Source: an uncultured Flammeovirgaceae bacterium (GTDB taxonomy: Bacteria; Bacteroidota; Bacteroidia; Cytophagales; Cyclobacteriaceae). From it: a stretch of 12,460 bases of DNA. Below are positions 1 through 7,322 of the stretch, piece by piece. The position numbers and the translations under genes were made by a program. Every line of letters starts with the position of its first letter. Positions within the stretch are counted from its first letter, which is position 1. Under the pieces are notes generated by a model. It was not told where the DNA came from, ran no database searches, and saw only the letters and a program-made list of their open reading frames with translations. The stretch lies in assembly GCA_946886805.1 (NCBI GenBank), contig CAMPJM010000064.1, forward strand, positions 1 to 12,460, read 5' to 3'.

Positions 1-2
1 AT

Positions 3-83
3 ATTGAATATTTGAAAAGATCAACTGCAAATATTGACGCGGGGAAAGCGATTTTCCCAGAATCGACCTGTCTTGATGAGTGA
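3..83 (+). CDS. possible 3' end of a gene cut by the window edge
   Basis: A reading frame is open from the left edge and stops at TGA 81-83, giving 26 residues that end in CLDE. No family is recognisable from so short a tail. It could be the end of a real gene or an accidental open stretch. A short A/T stem (AAAAAT-gct-ATTTTT, about 105-119) follows it and could serve as a weak terminator. From there to about 200 I see no gene. The call rests only on the open frame. Confidence 0.2.
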   Translation: MEYLKRSTANIDAGKAIFPESTCLDE

Positions 84-201
84 AATTAGTACAGTGGACA
101 ATAAAAAATGCTATTTTTAAATCCTAATAATTAACTCTCGGATTTAAGGTATTAGTAAAAAGATTATTTATGGGCCATCAGTGTGAAGATATGCACGCAG
201 C

Positions 202-634
202 GTGCTAATAAATCTCCTGGGTTACGGATACCAAAGGAAGTCAAGTGTCTTCCCTTACGACAATTACCATTCGACTGATGATGGGTGCATTTTTTTATCC
301 GAAGGTGTTCAAAAATTTCTTTTTAAGGACTTGCGGGGCGCCTGCTATTTTGAAAAGATCGGCTTACCGGAACCGGATTTTTTAGGATATTTGTCGGTAG
401 CTTTGAGGTGCTGGGTGGAGTATTAATCCTTTAGGGTTTATAACAAGGCTGGCGGCTATACCATTAATTAACATCTGTTGGTGGCTATTTACGACCATGG
501 CTGAAGTCTTGCTAAATGATGGATTATGGCCAATGTACGGTAGTAGGACAGACCGGTCAAAGCTGTTGGGAAGTATCTCTCTGCTGCTAAAAGGAGGCGG
601 TAAATGGTCTAGCGATAAAGCAATGCAAAAATAG
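202..634 (+). pseudogene. DoxX-family membrane protein, frameshifted pseudogene
   Basis: Pieces in three reading frames join into one DoxX-like small membrane protein. They include RLMMGA then FLSEGVQKFLF (about 272-324), EKIGLPEPDFLGY (about 352-390), VGSFEVLGGVLIL (393-431), GFITRLAAIPLI (434-469), and EVLLNDGLWPMYGSRTD with KGGGKW and a TAG stop at 632-634. DoxX relatives in Bacteroidota have the same order of motifs. Each frame break needs one more T: the T7 run at 290-296, the T3 run near 391 and the T3 run at 430-432. The N-terminus is unclear; GTG 202 is the only start-like codon I can point to, and its frame may differ from the next segment. The stop lies 7 nt before the permease frame, so the two were probably one operon. 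DoxX proteins are small membrane proteins linked to redox functions; this copy should be non-functional unless the breaks are sequencing errors. Confidence 0.72.
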
Positions 635-641
635 AATCAAA

Positions 642-1924
642 TTGAAAGGAGAGAAAATAGTCGTTAAAGAAAGCCTCAAGCGTGATTTAGGCTTACTGGA
701 TGCCGTTGGGATAGGGTTAGGCGCTGTTATCGGTGCTGGTATCTTTGTGGTTACAGGAGTAGCTGCCGGTGTTGCTGGCCCCGCATTTTTAATAGGGCTT
801 GTTATTGCTGGATTTGCAGCTACCTGTAATGGATTAAGTTCAGCGCAATTGGCAGCTACTTATCCTCAATCGGGAGGAACGTATGAATACGGTTATCAGA
901 TATTGAACCCTTGGCTGGGCTTTAGTGCCGGCTGGATGTTTCTGGCCAGTAAGTTAGCGGCGGGAGGCGTGGTTGCCATTGGCTTTGGAAGCTATCTTTC
1001 AGCGCTGATACCTGGGTTGCATCCTCAAATAGCGGCTGTCTGTGCAGCTATTGCATTAACTGCTGCTAATTACTTTGGAATAAAAAAAGCAGGGAAGCTT
1101 AACTTAATCATCGTCAGTATTACCCTTTGCTCCTTAATTTACTTTATTGTTTCAGGGATTCCTTCTTTTACCACTTCCAACCTGCAACCTTTCGCCCCCG
1201 AAGGATGGCGAGGTATGACCCAGGCAGCTGCGCTCTTGTTTTTCGCCTTTACCGGTTATGCTCGTATCGCTACTCTCGGAGAAGAAGTGCACAACCCTAA
1301 AAAGACGATTCCAAGAGCTGTTATTCTTACCCTTGTCTTCTCCATTATTTTGTATGCAGGTGTCTCGCTTATTGCAGTAGGAGGTGTAGGCGCAGGAGCC
1401 TTAAGCAGTACCAGCTCGCCACTTGGTCAGGCAGCAAGTCAATTTAATTTTCCGGGAGTACTCCTTATAATAGGCGTTGGAGCTACAACGGCTATGTTGG
1501 GCGTTTTGCTAAGCCAGCTCTTAGGAATAAGCCGGATGATGTTTGCAATGGCCAGAAAACATGACTTGCCTGCATTTTTGGGAAAGATTCATCCTGAATA
1601 CAAGGTTCCGCATCTCGGTATTTTCCTTAGTGGAGTCATTATCATACTGCTTAGTTTGTTTGGTGCGCTGCAGTTTATTGTTTCCGCTGCTTCCTTTACA
1701 ATTCTATTATATTATATTATAGTATTACAAACCTTGCTGCCATTAATATGCCCAAAGAGCATAAGCTTTATCCCAACTGGATTCCAGTCGCAGGGTTAAT
1801 TGCCTGTCTTGTAATGGCTGTTTCCATGGAAGCAAGAACTATTATTGCAGGATTATCTTTGTTGGTCTTTGGGCTTGTGGTACGCATGCTTATACACTCC
1901 TATCATCAAAAACTAACCCGATAA
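642..1924 (+). pseudogene. APC-superfamily amino-acid permease, frame broken by a pentanucleotide expansion
   Basis: The product would be an inner-membrane amino-acid transporter of the APC superfamily with about 12 membrane segments. The family signature in the first segment is clear (GIGLGAVIGAGIFVVTG, about residues 23-39), followed by SSAQLAATYPQSGGTYEYGY at about 66-85. The uninterrupted frame stops at 1799. After about residue 358 its sequence no longer fits the family. The other frame continues as YYSITNLAAINMPKEHKLYP and runs through one more hydrophobic segment to TAA 1922-1924. The break is exactly one extra ATTAT: three copies at 1706-1720, whereas two copies would give a continuous protein of about 425 residues, a normal APC length. 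The start is also doubtful. TTG 642 is the only start-like codon in frame, while a good Shine-Dalgarno AAAGGAG (645-651) is followed by ATA at 657 where an ATG would be expected. The substrate is unknown. I favour a decaying gene; a switchable gene or a sequence error are alternatives. Confidence 0.82.
1706..1720 (+). repeat. three tandem copies of ATTAT inside the permease gene
   Basis: ATTAT occurs three times head to tail (1706-1710, 1711-1715, 1716-1720), followed by AGTATT. Removing one copy restores the permease frame as LLYYSITN, which fits the family. Three copies shift the frame and replace the last 60 or so residues by about 20 unrelated ones. Short tandem repeats of this kind can change copy number by replication slippage. 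Confidence 0.9.
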
Positions 1925-2043
1925 ACTATCACGTGTTCATCTGTTTATTAAAAAATTATTTGCTTTTGCGCACCTTGAAGAGGTACAGTTGACAGGTTAC
2001 ATTTAGAAAAAAACTTATCAAACATAAGATATATCGATATTTG

Positions 2044-2059
2044 ATCGTAACATTGCAAT
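2044..2059. promoter_or_regulatory. candidate ArsR operator upstream of arsR
   Basis: ATCGTAACATTGCAAT is an imperfect 16-bp inverted repeat ending 12 nt before the arsR start, directly against a TATAAT at 2059-2064. The same sequence with one change is found at 2426-2441 before the reductase gene. A repressor bound here would cover the promoter, which fits the autoregulation usual for ArsR. The match is seen in the sequence; binding by this ArsR is inferred. Confidence 0.65.
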
Positions 2060-2071
2060 ATAATTATTTTC

Positions 2072-2407
2072 ATGGGCGTAACTAAAACAGAATTATTCAC
2101 AGCAGAGCAAAACGATCTGGCACAGATTGCCAAAGCATTTGCGCACCCTGCTCGGATTGCTATCATTCAGCACTTGCTAAAAGCCAATGCCTGTATCAAT
2201 GGAGATTTGGTTCAGGAGCTTGGACTTGCCCAAGCAACAATTAGTCAGCACCTTCGCGAGCTTAAACAAATTGGAATTATAAAAGGAACTATTGAGGGGG
2301 TATCAATCAGTTATTGTATCAACCCCAGCAAGTGGGAAGAGGTTAAAGGTTTGTTCAATCTGCTTTTTAACGAATATGTAAACCCTCCAAAAGGCGATTG
2401 TTGTTAA
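2072..2407 (+). CDS. arsR: ArsR-family arsenic-responsive transcriptional repressor
   Basis: This is a 111-residue winged-helix repressor of the ArsR/SmtB family, of usual length. It would bind operator DNA as a dimer and release it when As(III) or a similar thiophilic ion is bound. The start of the domain is seen in AKAFAHPARIAIIQHLL (about 20-37). The recognition helix region is QATISQHLRELKQIGII (about 54-70), and the wing is GTIEGVSISYCINP (about 72-86). Cysteines are at 41, 83 and a terminal pair at 110-111 (GDCC). The classic CVC metal site of the alpha-3 helix is absent, so the terminal pair with Cys83 is a reasonable guess for metal sensing. ATG 2072 follows an AT-rich leader without a clear Shine-Dalgarno site, as is common in Bacteroidota. 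It is the first gene of the arsenic cluster and is probably autoregulated through the site at 2044-2059. Confidence 0.93.
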   Translation: MGVTKTELFTAEQNDLAQIAKAFAHPARIAIIQHLLKANACINGDLVQELGLAQATISQHLRELKQIGIIKGTIEGVSISYCINPSKWEEVKGLFNLLFNEYVNPPKGDCC

Positions 2408-2425
2408 AAAAATTTAAAAAAATCC

Positions 2426-2441
2426 ATCGTAATATTGCAAT
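2426..2441. promoter_or_regulatory. second candidate ArsR operator, upstream of the reductase-like gene
   Basis: ATCGTAATATTGCAAT differs at one base from the site before arsR (2044-2059) and is a 12-of-16 inverted repeat. It lies 19 nt after the arsR stop and is followed by TATAAT at 2444-2449. This suggests that the reductase-pump pair has its own ArsR-controlled promoter rather than depending only on read-through from arsR. Confidence 0.62.
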
Positions 2442-2523
2442 TATATAATATTAGAAAGGCAATTATTACTAAAACTAACAAGAAAAAGGATGCTTTAACT
2501 GATTTAGAAAAAATGTATTTAAA

Positions 2524-3162
2524 ATGAAAAACAAGCTTTTACCGGAAATTCAGAATTTTGTAAATAAACTTGAGCTGTCAAAAATACCGGCAGAACGTAA
2601 AGAACTACTGCAGAACCTAAGTAGGTACATCAAAAAAAAGATGAAAACGGGTGGAGATGTCAGACTCAATTTTATTTGCACCCATAACTCTCGGCGCAGT
2701 CAACTTTCGCAGGTTTGGGCTCAAACAGCGGCATTTTACTATGGGATCAATGAGGTCAAAGCTTTTTCAGGAGGAACAGAAACTACCGCTTTCCATCCCA
2801 ATGCTATTCGCACTCTTGAAGCTATAGGATTTAGTATTGCGAAAAAAGAAAAAGAATCAAATCCCGTATACTTCATTCTTTGTTCGCCGGATGCCGATCC
2901 TTTACCCTGTTTTTCAAAATTGTACAACGACCCCATTAATTGTTTAGCTCCTTTTGCTGCTGTTATGACTTGCTCAAACGCCGAAACGAACTGTCCCTAT
3001 ATCCCTGAGGCAGAGGCACGATTTTCTGTGAAGTATGAAGATCCAAAGGTAGCAGATGGCACACCACAAGAAGAACAAACCTACGCAGAACGTAACAGGC
3101 AGATTGCCACAGAAATGTTTTATTTATTCTCTTTAATCCACAAAGAAAATGGCTTCAACTAA
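2524..3162 (+). CDS. low-molecular-weight phosphatase / arsenate reductase-like protein
   Basis: A 212-residue cytoplasmic protein of the low-molecular-weight tyrosine phosphatase fold, in the subgroup found in Bacteroidota arsenic clusters. Its probable role is to reduce arsenate to arsenite for export by the next gene. The C-x5-R phosphate/arsenate loop is [17 protein letters not shown], with Cys52 as nucleophile and Arg58. A YEDPK motif at about 171-175 is positioned for the acid Asp173. Cysteines at 120, 129, 140, 150 and 157 could supply the resolving thiols needed for an arsenate reductase. It is longer than typical ArsC proteins (about 130-140 residues), with an extra N-terminal helix (1-45) and an insert that holds the cysteines. 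Its last 14 nt overlap the acr3 start, so the two are probably translationally coupled. A phosphatase role on protein or small molecules cannot be excluded; the context favours arsenate. Confidence 0.85.
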   Translation: MKNKLLPEIQNFVNKLELSKIPAERKELLQNLSRYIKKKMKTGGDVRLNFICTHNSRRSQLSQVWAQTAAFYYGINEVKAFSGGTETTAFHPNAIRTLEAIGFSIAKKEKESNPVYFILCSPDADPLPCFSKLYNDPINCLAPFAAVMTCSNAETNCPYIPEAEARFSVKYEDPKVADGTPQEEQTYAERNRQIATEMFYLFSLIHKENGFN

Positions 3163-4210
3163 GAAACTGAGTTTTCTTGACCAATATCTCACGCTATGGA
3201 TTTTTCTCGCCATGGGCATAGGGGTAGCTATCGGTTACATATTCCCGTCTACCTCAAATTTCATTAATTCTTTTAGCAATGGATCTACCAATATACCCAT
3301 TGCAATTGGTTTAATATTAATGATGTACCCGCCGTTGGCTAAGGTGAACTACCGTTTATTGCCCAAGGTGTTCCGAAATGTGAAGATACTTTCCATCTCC
3401 CTGGTCCTGAATTGGATCATTGGTCCTGTGCTTATGTTTGCATTGGCTTTGATATTTCTCCAGGATTATCCGGAATATATGGTTGGATTAATTCTTATTG
3501 GCCTAGCTAGGTGCATAGCAATGGTTTTGGTTTGGAATGATCTTGCAGAAGGCAGTAGCGAATATGGAGCCGGGTTAGTAGCCCTTAACAGCATTTTTCA
3601 GGTTTTCGCCTATAGCTTCTATGCATGGCTTTTTATAACGATTTTACCTCCTTTTTTTGGCTTTCATGGGGCTATTGTGGACATTTCTATTGCCACCATC
3701 GCCGAAAGTGTGGCCGTTTATCTTGGTATTCCGTTCTTGATGGGGATTTTAAGCAGATTAATTTTAGTAAAGCGGAACGGAGAAGAATGGTATTCCAAAA
3801 AATTCATTCCTACTATTTCCCCCATTACCTTAATTGCATTGCTTTTTACCATTGTAGTCATGTTTTCTCTCAAGGGCGAAATGATTGTAGAAATCCCAAT
3901 GGATGTGGTAATTATTGCCATTCCTCTGTTGATTTATTTCGCTATAATGTTCCTGATCGGTTTCTTTATCACCAAAGCAACCGGTGCAGAATATGATAAA
4001 AACGCAGCTGTTGCCTTTACAGCCGCAGGCAACAATTTTGAACTGGCAATAGCAGTGGCCATTGCGGTTTTTGGTCTCAATTCCGGTCAGGCTTTTGCCG
4101 GAGTGATTGGGCCTTTAGTAGAAGTTCCTGCGCTGATTTTGTTAGTTCGCGTCTCTTTTTGGTTAAGGAAGAAATATTATCCGAAAAAATCCGTCATTCA
4201 AAATGGCTGA
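3149..4210 (+). CDS. acr3: Acr3-family arsenite efflux permease
   Basis: A 353-residue inner-membrane protein with about ten hydrophobic segments, the usual length and layout of Acr3 (bile acid/arsenite/riboflavin transporter superfamily). It exports As(OH)3 from the cytoplasm. The invariant cysteine lies in [16 protein letters not shown] (Cys122), and the conserved acidic residue of the substrate path lies in [13 protein letters not shown] (Glu298). Both are needed for transport in studied Acr3 proteins. The early motif [15 protein letters not shown] (about 54-68) is also typical. ATG 3149 lies inside the end of the upstream reductase gene (14-nt overlap, +1 frame relation), a sign of coupled expression. 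The gene is intact, unlike the decayed genes on either side of the arsenic core, so selection probably maintains it. Confidence 0.95.
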   Translation: MASTKKLSFLDQYLTLWIFLAMGIGVAIGYIFPSTSNFINSFSNGSTNIPIAIGLILMMYPPLAKVNYRLLPKVFRNVKILSISLVLNWIIGPVLMFALALIFLQDYPEYMVGLILIGLARCIAMVLVWNDLAEGSSEYGAGLVALNSIFQVFAYSFYAWLFITILPPFFGFHGAIVDISIATIAESVAVYLGIPFLMGILSRLILVKRNGEEWYSKKFIPTISPITLIALLFTIVVMFSLKGEMIVEIPMDVVIIAIPLLIYFAIMFLIGFFITKATGAEYDKNAAVAFTAAGNNFELAIAVAIAVFGLNSGQAFAGVIGPLVEVPALILLVRVSFWLRKKYYPKKSVIQNG

Positions 4211-4236
4211 AATATTTAGTCTCATAGTAATTTGGA

Positions 4237-4470
4237 GTGGTCAAATTGGCCTTTCCTGTGGATATTAGCTTCGAAGAACTTGATTACTTAATCCTTGATT
4301 ATCAGGAACAATGCGGTGCTACACGGCTTTATCGAACACAAAACAGCGGAACTATGATGATAAACAACAACTAAAAATAGAGCTTGTTGATGGGAAACGG
4401 GGTTTGATTTACACCTAAAGTAGAACGCTTAGGAGGTGCCGGAGCTACTTTTAAAATAATTTCGAATTGA
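4237..4470 (+). pseudogene. unrecognised reading frame with two frame breaks, downstream of acr3
   Basis: From GTG 4237, behind a TTTGGAG sequence, a frame reads FPVDISFEELDYLILDYQEQ and stops at 4374. From about 4344 another frame reads NYDDKQQLKIELVDGKRGLI, and from 4411 a third reads TPKVERLGGAGATFKIISN to TGA 4468-4470. The amino-acid composition of each piece looks coding, and they join in order with small indels, so I read this as one decayed gene of roughly 75 residues. I do not recognise the family. It begins 27 nt after acr3 and may once have been the last gene of the arsenic operon. Confidence 0.45.
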
Positions 4471-4505
4471 ATTCTTGAACCCGGAAATTGCTTTCAAATC
4501 TAAAA

Positions 4506-4536
4506 ATGCGTTGGGAAAAAACTCATCCCAACGCAT
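4506..4536 (-). terminator. intrinsic terminator for the minus-strand lipoprotein gene
   Basis: ATGCGTTGGGA and TCCCAACGCAT form a perfect 11-bp stem around a 9-nt loop. On the minus strand the stem is followed directly by TTTTT, the form of a rho-independent terminator. It lies about 110 nt beyond the lipoprotein stop. On the plus strand there is no T run, so it is weaker for transcripts from the arsenic side. Confidence 0.75.
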
Positions 4537-4646
4537 CCAATAAATCGGTACTAATGAATTTCTTCAGAGCTTCCTCAGTTGTTGGCACTGATACCTTCTT
4601 CCTTTGATTGAGAAAATGTACGAAGTTAATCACCCATTGGTATCCA
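4523..4646 (-). pseudogene. coding-like 3' tail of an unknown gene between the lipoprotein stop and the terminator
   Basis: Just beyond the lipoprotein stop, the minus strand is open in another frame for about 40 codons. It reads GYQWVINFVHFLNQRKKVSV and then TTEEALKKFISTDLLDALG to a TGA at 4523-4525, inside the terminator stem. There is no good start codon in this frame, and the composition looks coding. It may be the surviving 3' end of a gene whose terminator now serves the lipoprotein gene. The family is not recognised, and a chance open frame is possible. Confidence 0.3.
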
Positions 4647-7322
4647 CTACTTTTTCTGCTGTGAGAGAAAGGTGATAAGAGAAGCGAACTCCTCATATGA
4701 CAGTGAGTTGGCCAAACCAGCGGGCATCATCGAGGTTTCTAGCTCCTTGCGACTAAGAACATCGGCTTTGTCGACATTAAAAACCTGCCCGGCAATGTTT
4801 CGCATCACAATTTTATCGGCCGACTCCTGAGAGATAAAACCCATTAGATTTTTACCGTCTTTGGTGGCAAGAAGTACGGACGCAAAGCCTTGCGAAATGG
4901 AGGCATTGGGCTTAAGAATAGACTCAGCAATTTGTTCCCGGTTCATAATTGAGCCAACCTGTCCCATAAAAGGCCCTTTCATTGTCTCGTCGTTATCTAT
5001 GCTATGGCAGGCAATGCAACCTTGCTGCGAAAAAAGAGCTTTACCTTTAATAGGGTCGCCTTTTATTTCCGCCATTGCCAGCATTACATCTTCAATGGAG
5101 GCTTTCCCAATCTGGCCCTTTTGGTTCTTGATTTTCTCAAGGTCAACAGTCACTTCCTCTTCCGCCACAACAAGGTTTTCCTCGCCTCCAAACTCAGTAA
5201 TCCCCATCCGGTGTCTGCCGTTTAAATCAGCAAATAATTGCTTTTCTGAGGCTCCAGCCTTATTCCATTCCTCCTTTAGAAACTTTTCTATTTTTGGTGA
5301 CGACTCCCAAACAATAGCTTTGTAGTACGGACCGTGGGTGTCAGGCCGGGTACTCCACCACCATGAGCCATCATAAGGGGCTTCTTTTTTGTAGAGGCGT
5401 GATAAGGTAGAGAGTATTTCTTCCTTCAGTCCCTCGTCTTCTGACTGCTGGTAGGCAGCAATCAATCCGTCCACGGCGTCTGGGTGGTGCATGTAACGCA
5501 GCGCCCATAAGGCCAGTTTTGAGTTTTCCGTTCCGATTGCGGCAATTGCAGCATCAACGGCATCCAGCTTCACCAAAGCTTGAACCGCCACATGGGCTGG
5601 AATGACGGCGGAATTAGGAGTAGCATGCGGCCCTTCGGTACCTTTGGCCGGAGCAGCCAACGATGCAGGGACTTTGGTTTGCAACAGCGCCTGTGCCGCT
5701 TCTTTATTGCCGAGGCGTCCCAAGCCCACAATAGCAGCCACTTGCACCCGCTCTGAAGGATCTTTTAAGGCCTCGATGAAAGGTTCTACTGGCACTGCTT
5801 CGATGCTTGTTTTACGATCGGCAAGAGCACGCAACGCAAATTCTTTCACCGCAGGTTCAGAAGCGAGTTTTACCAGATTTTCAATGCTCTTCCCGCCGGC
5901 GGCTTGGGCGTAGGTAAAGATGCCCGCTACTCGTACATCAAGCGGTAAGTCTTTATTGGTGGCAATCTCCCAGCTTTCTTGAGCCGCTGTTTCCGCCGAA
6001 CGAGCTAGAAGCTCCTGCTGCGCATGCAAACGAGCTACAGCACTGTTTGACTTGAGCAACTCTACCAGTTCATCAACAGAGGCCTTCTGCAGGTTGAGAA
6101 AAGGCTTGTATTCCCAGTTGTTTGGTACAGCCCGAACAACGAAACCTTTAGCAGGACTGCCGGAATAACCAGCGCCGTCCCATGCAGAAAGGTACATTCG
6201 ACCAGAACCGTCCACATCCAAATCGGTAATCTGGGCTAATTTTATAAACTCTTCTTCTTTTTGTGTAAAGCTTGCCCCATCCAGTATGACCCTATGGAGA
6301 TAAAGTTGGCTTCTGCCCCAATCGGCCATCATGGGAACCATGTTATATTTTTCGGGCCAGCTCGGCTCGTCCATAAACAAGGCACCTGTACCAGAACCTC
6401 CCCCTACATCTACCAGTGCTGGTATGATTTCATCAGTAAAATGCTTAAACAGCACTGGGTATCCGTACTCGCCCGACTGTACCTGATGGCTAAAGCGAAT
6501 ATTCCAGCCACCGCCATCGTTTGTGTTGCCTCGCGTGAATATATTCATATAGGGATCAATCGCCACATCATAAATATTCCGCATACCATGCGAATAAACC
6601 TCCATTTCGGTGCCATCTGGTCGTACCCGAACTATACCACCGCCAAGCATCGTGAGCTTATTCCCATCCCGATCCACTGCGCCATGAAAACCAAAATCAC
6701 CAACGGCTATGTAAATCCAGCCATCGATGCCCATACGAATGCCATTTGTAGCGTGGTCTGTCCCCCGGCTCTGCAAAAATTTAGGTGAACTGATGTTTTG
6801 GATAAGCGGCTTGGAAGGGCCATCCGCAACCCCATCCTGGTCGTTGTCTTCGAAAACAACCAGGTCCATACCAGAAGCTTTTCCTGTTTCTTCAGAGAAG
6901 GTGGTGTGCAAAACGAAAACCTGATTACCCAAAGAAAAGATGCCGCGCGGATTATCAACTTTGGCAAAGACGGTATGTTTGTCCACCTCGCCGTCATTAT
7001 TATCATCCACAAGCTTCACAATAGACCCTTTATTGGGATCTTTGCCCAAGGAGCCCATCATATCTACCCCTACAAAAACTTCTCCTGTCGGTGCAACGGC
7101 AAGACAGGCCGGGCTTGGGGTAAGATCTGGCCCCGCAAATTGCGTGATCTTCAATTCACTGGAATCATATGCGTCGTAATTCCCTTTAGCAGGCGAATCA
7201 GTATACAAACTTTCGATGGTTTCGATTTCACTACCTTCCTGTGATTTCTCTTTCCCCTGATTTTCGCAACCACAGCCAAAGAGGACAAAAACAACAAAAA
7301 GATTCAAAGAGTATTTCAACAT
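4647..7322 (-). CDS. lipoprotein with beta-propeller dehydrogenase-like domain, HEAT repeats and C-terminal cytochrome c
   Basis: This is a PVC-type haem-binding CxxCH protein of about 890 residues, probably anchored on the outside of a membrane. I prefer the ATG at 7320-7322. It gives a short basic start, a hydrophobic stretch and a lipobox LFGC (MLKYSLNLFVVFVLFGCG). The in-frame ATG at 7358 would add 12 residues in front of that signal. Counting from 7358, residues about 65-420 form a propeller resembling soluble sugar dehydrogenases. It has Asp-rich loops (DDNNDGEVD, EDNDQDGVADG) that may bind calcium, and MMADWGRSQLYLHRV. Residues about 430-640 look like HEAT repeats (PSERVQVAAIVGLGRLGNKE). 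A haem site GCIACH is at 781-785, near the C-terminus. The likely role is oxidation of a sugar or alcohol with electrons passing to the haem; substrate and cofactor are unknown. The gene follows the fucose mutarotase on the same strand after a 389-nt gap and ends before the hairpin at 4506-4536. Family assignment is firm; participation in fucose use is inferred from position. Confidence 0.88.
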   Translation of the reverse strand: MLKYSLNLFVVFVLFGCGCENQGKEKSQEGSEIETIESLYTDSPAKGNYDAYDSSELKITQFAGPDLTPSPACLAVAPTGEVFVGVDMMGSLGKDPNKGSIVKLVDDNNDGEVDKHTVFAKVDNPRGIFSLGNQVFVLHTTFSEETGKASGMDLVVFEDNDQDGVADGPSKPLIQNISSPKFLQSRGTDHATNGIRMGIDGWIYIAVGDFGFHGAVDRDGNKLTMLGGGIVRVRPDGTEMEVYSHGMRNIYDVAIDPYMNIFTRGNTNDGGGWNIRFSHQVQSGEYGYPVLFKHFTDEIIPALVDVGGGSGTGALFMDEPSWPEKYNMVPMMADWGRSQLYLHRVILDGASFTQKEEEFIKLAQITDLDVDGSGRMYLSAWDGAGYSGSPAKGFVVRAVPNNWEYKPFLNLQKASVDELVELLKSNSAVARLHAQQELLARSAETAAQESWEIATNKDLPLDVRVAGIFTYAQAAGGKSIENLVKLASEPAVKEFALRALADRKTSIEAVPVEPFIEALKDPSERVQVAAIVGLGRLGNKEAAQALLQTKVPASLAAPAKGTEGPHATPNSAVIPAHVAVQALVKLDAVDAAIAAIGTENSKLALWALRYMHHPDAVDGLIAAYQQSEDEGLKEEILSTLSRLYKKEAPYDGSWWWSTRPDTHGPYYKAIVWESSPKIEKFLKEEWNKAGASEKQLFADLNGRHRMGITEFGGEENLVVAEEEVTVDLEKIKNQKGQIGKASIEDVMLAMAEIKGDPIKGKALFSQQGCIACHSIDNDETMKGPFMGQVGSIMNREQIAESILKPNASISQGFASVLLATKDGKNLMGFISQESADKIVMRNIAGQVFNVDKADVLSRKELETSMMPAGLANSLSYEEFASLITFLSQQKK

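Noticed and set aside
45..57. AAAGCGATTTTCC near the left edge repeats, inverted, at 7406-7418 in the nested palindrome
   Set aside because: A 13-base match between two places in 12 kb is expected by chance, and the surrounding bases do not extend it.
4861..5325. Long plus-strand reading frame opposite the lipoprotein gene
   Set aside because: It lies wholly within the cytochrome c and linker coding region of the minus-strand gene and shows no family motifs; it is a shadow frame.
6261..6788. 175-codon plus-strand frame opposite the propeller domain
   Set aside because: It is antisense to a strongly supported domain, and its composition (many Cys, His, Ile, Pro) is not protein-like.
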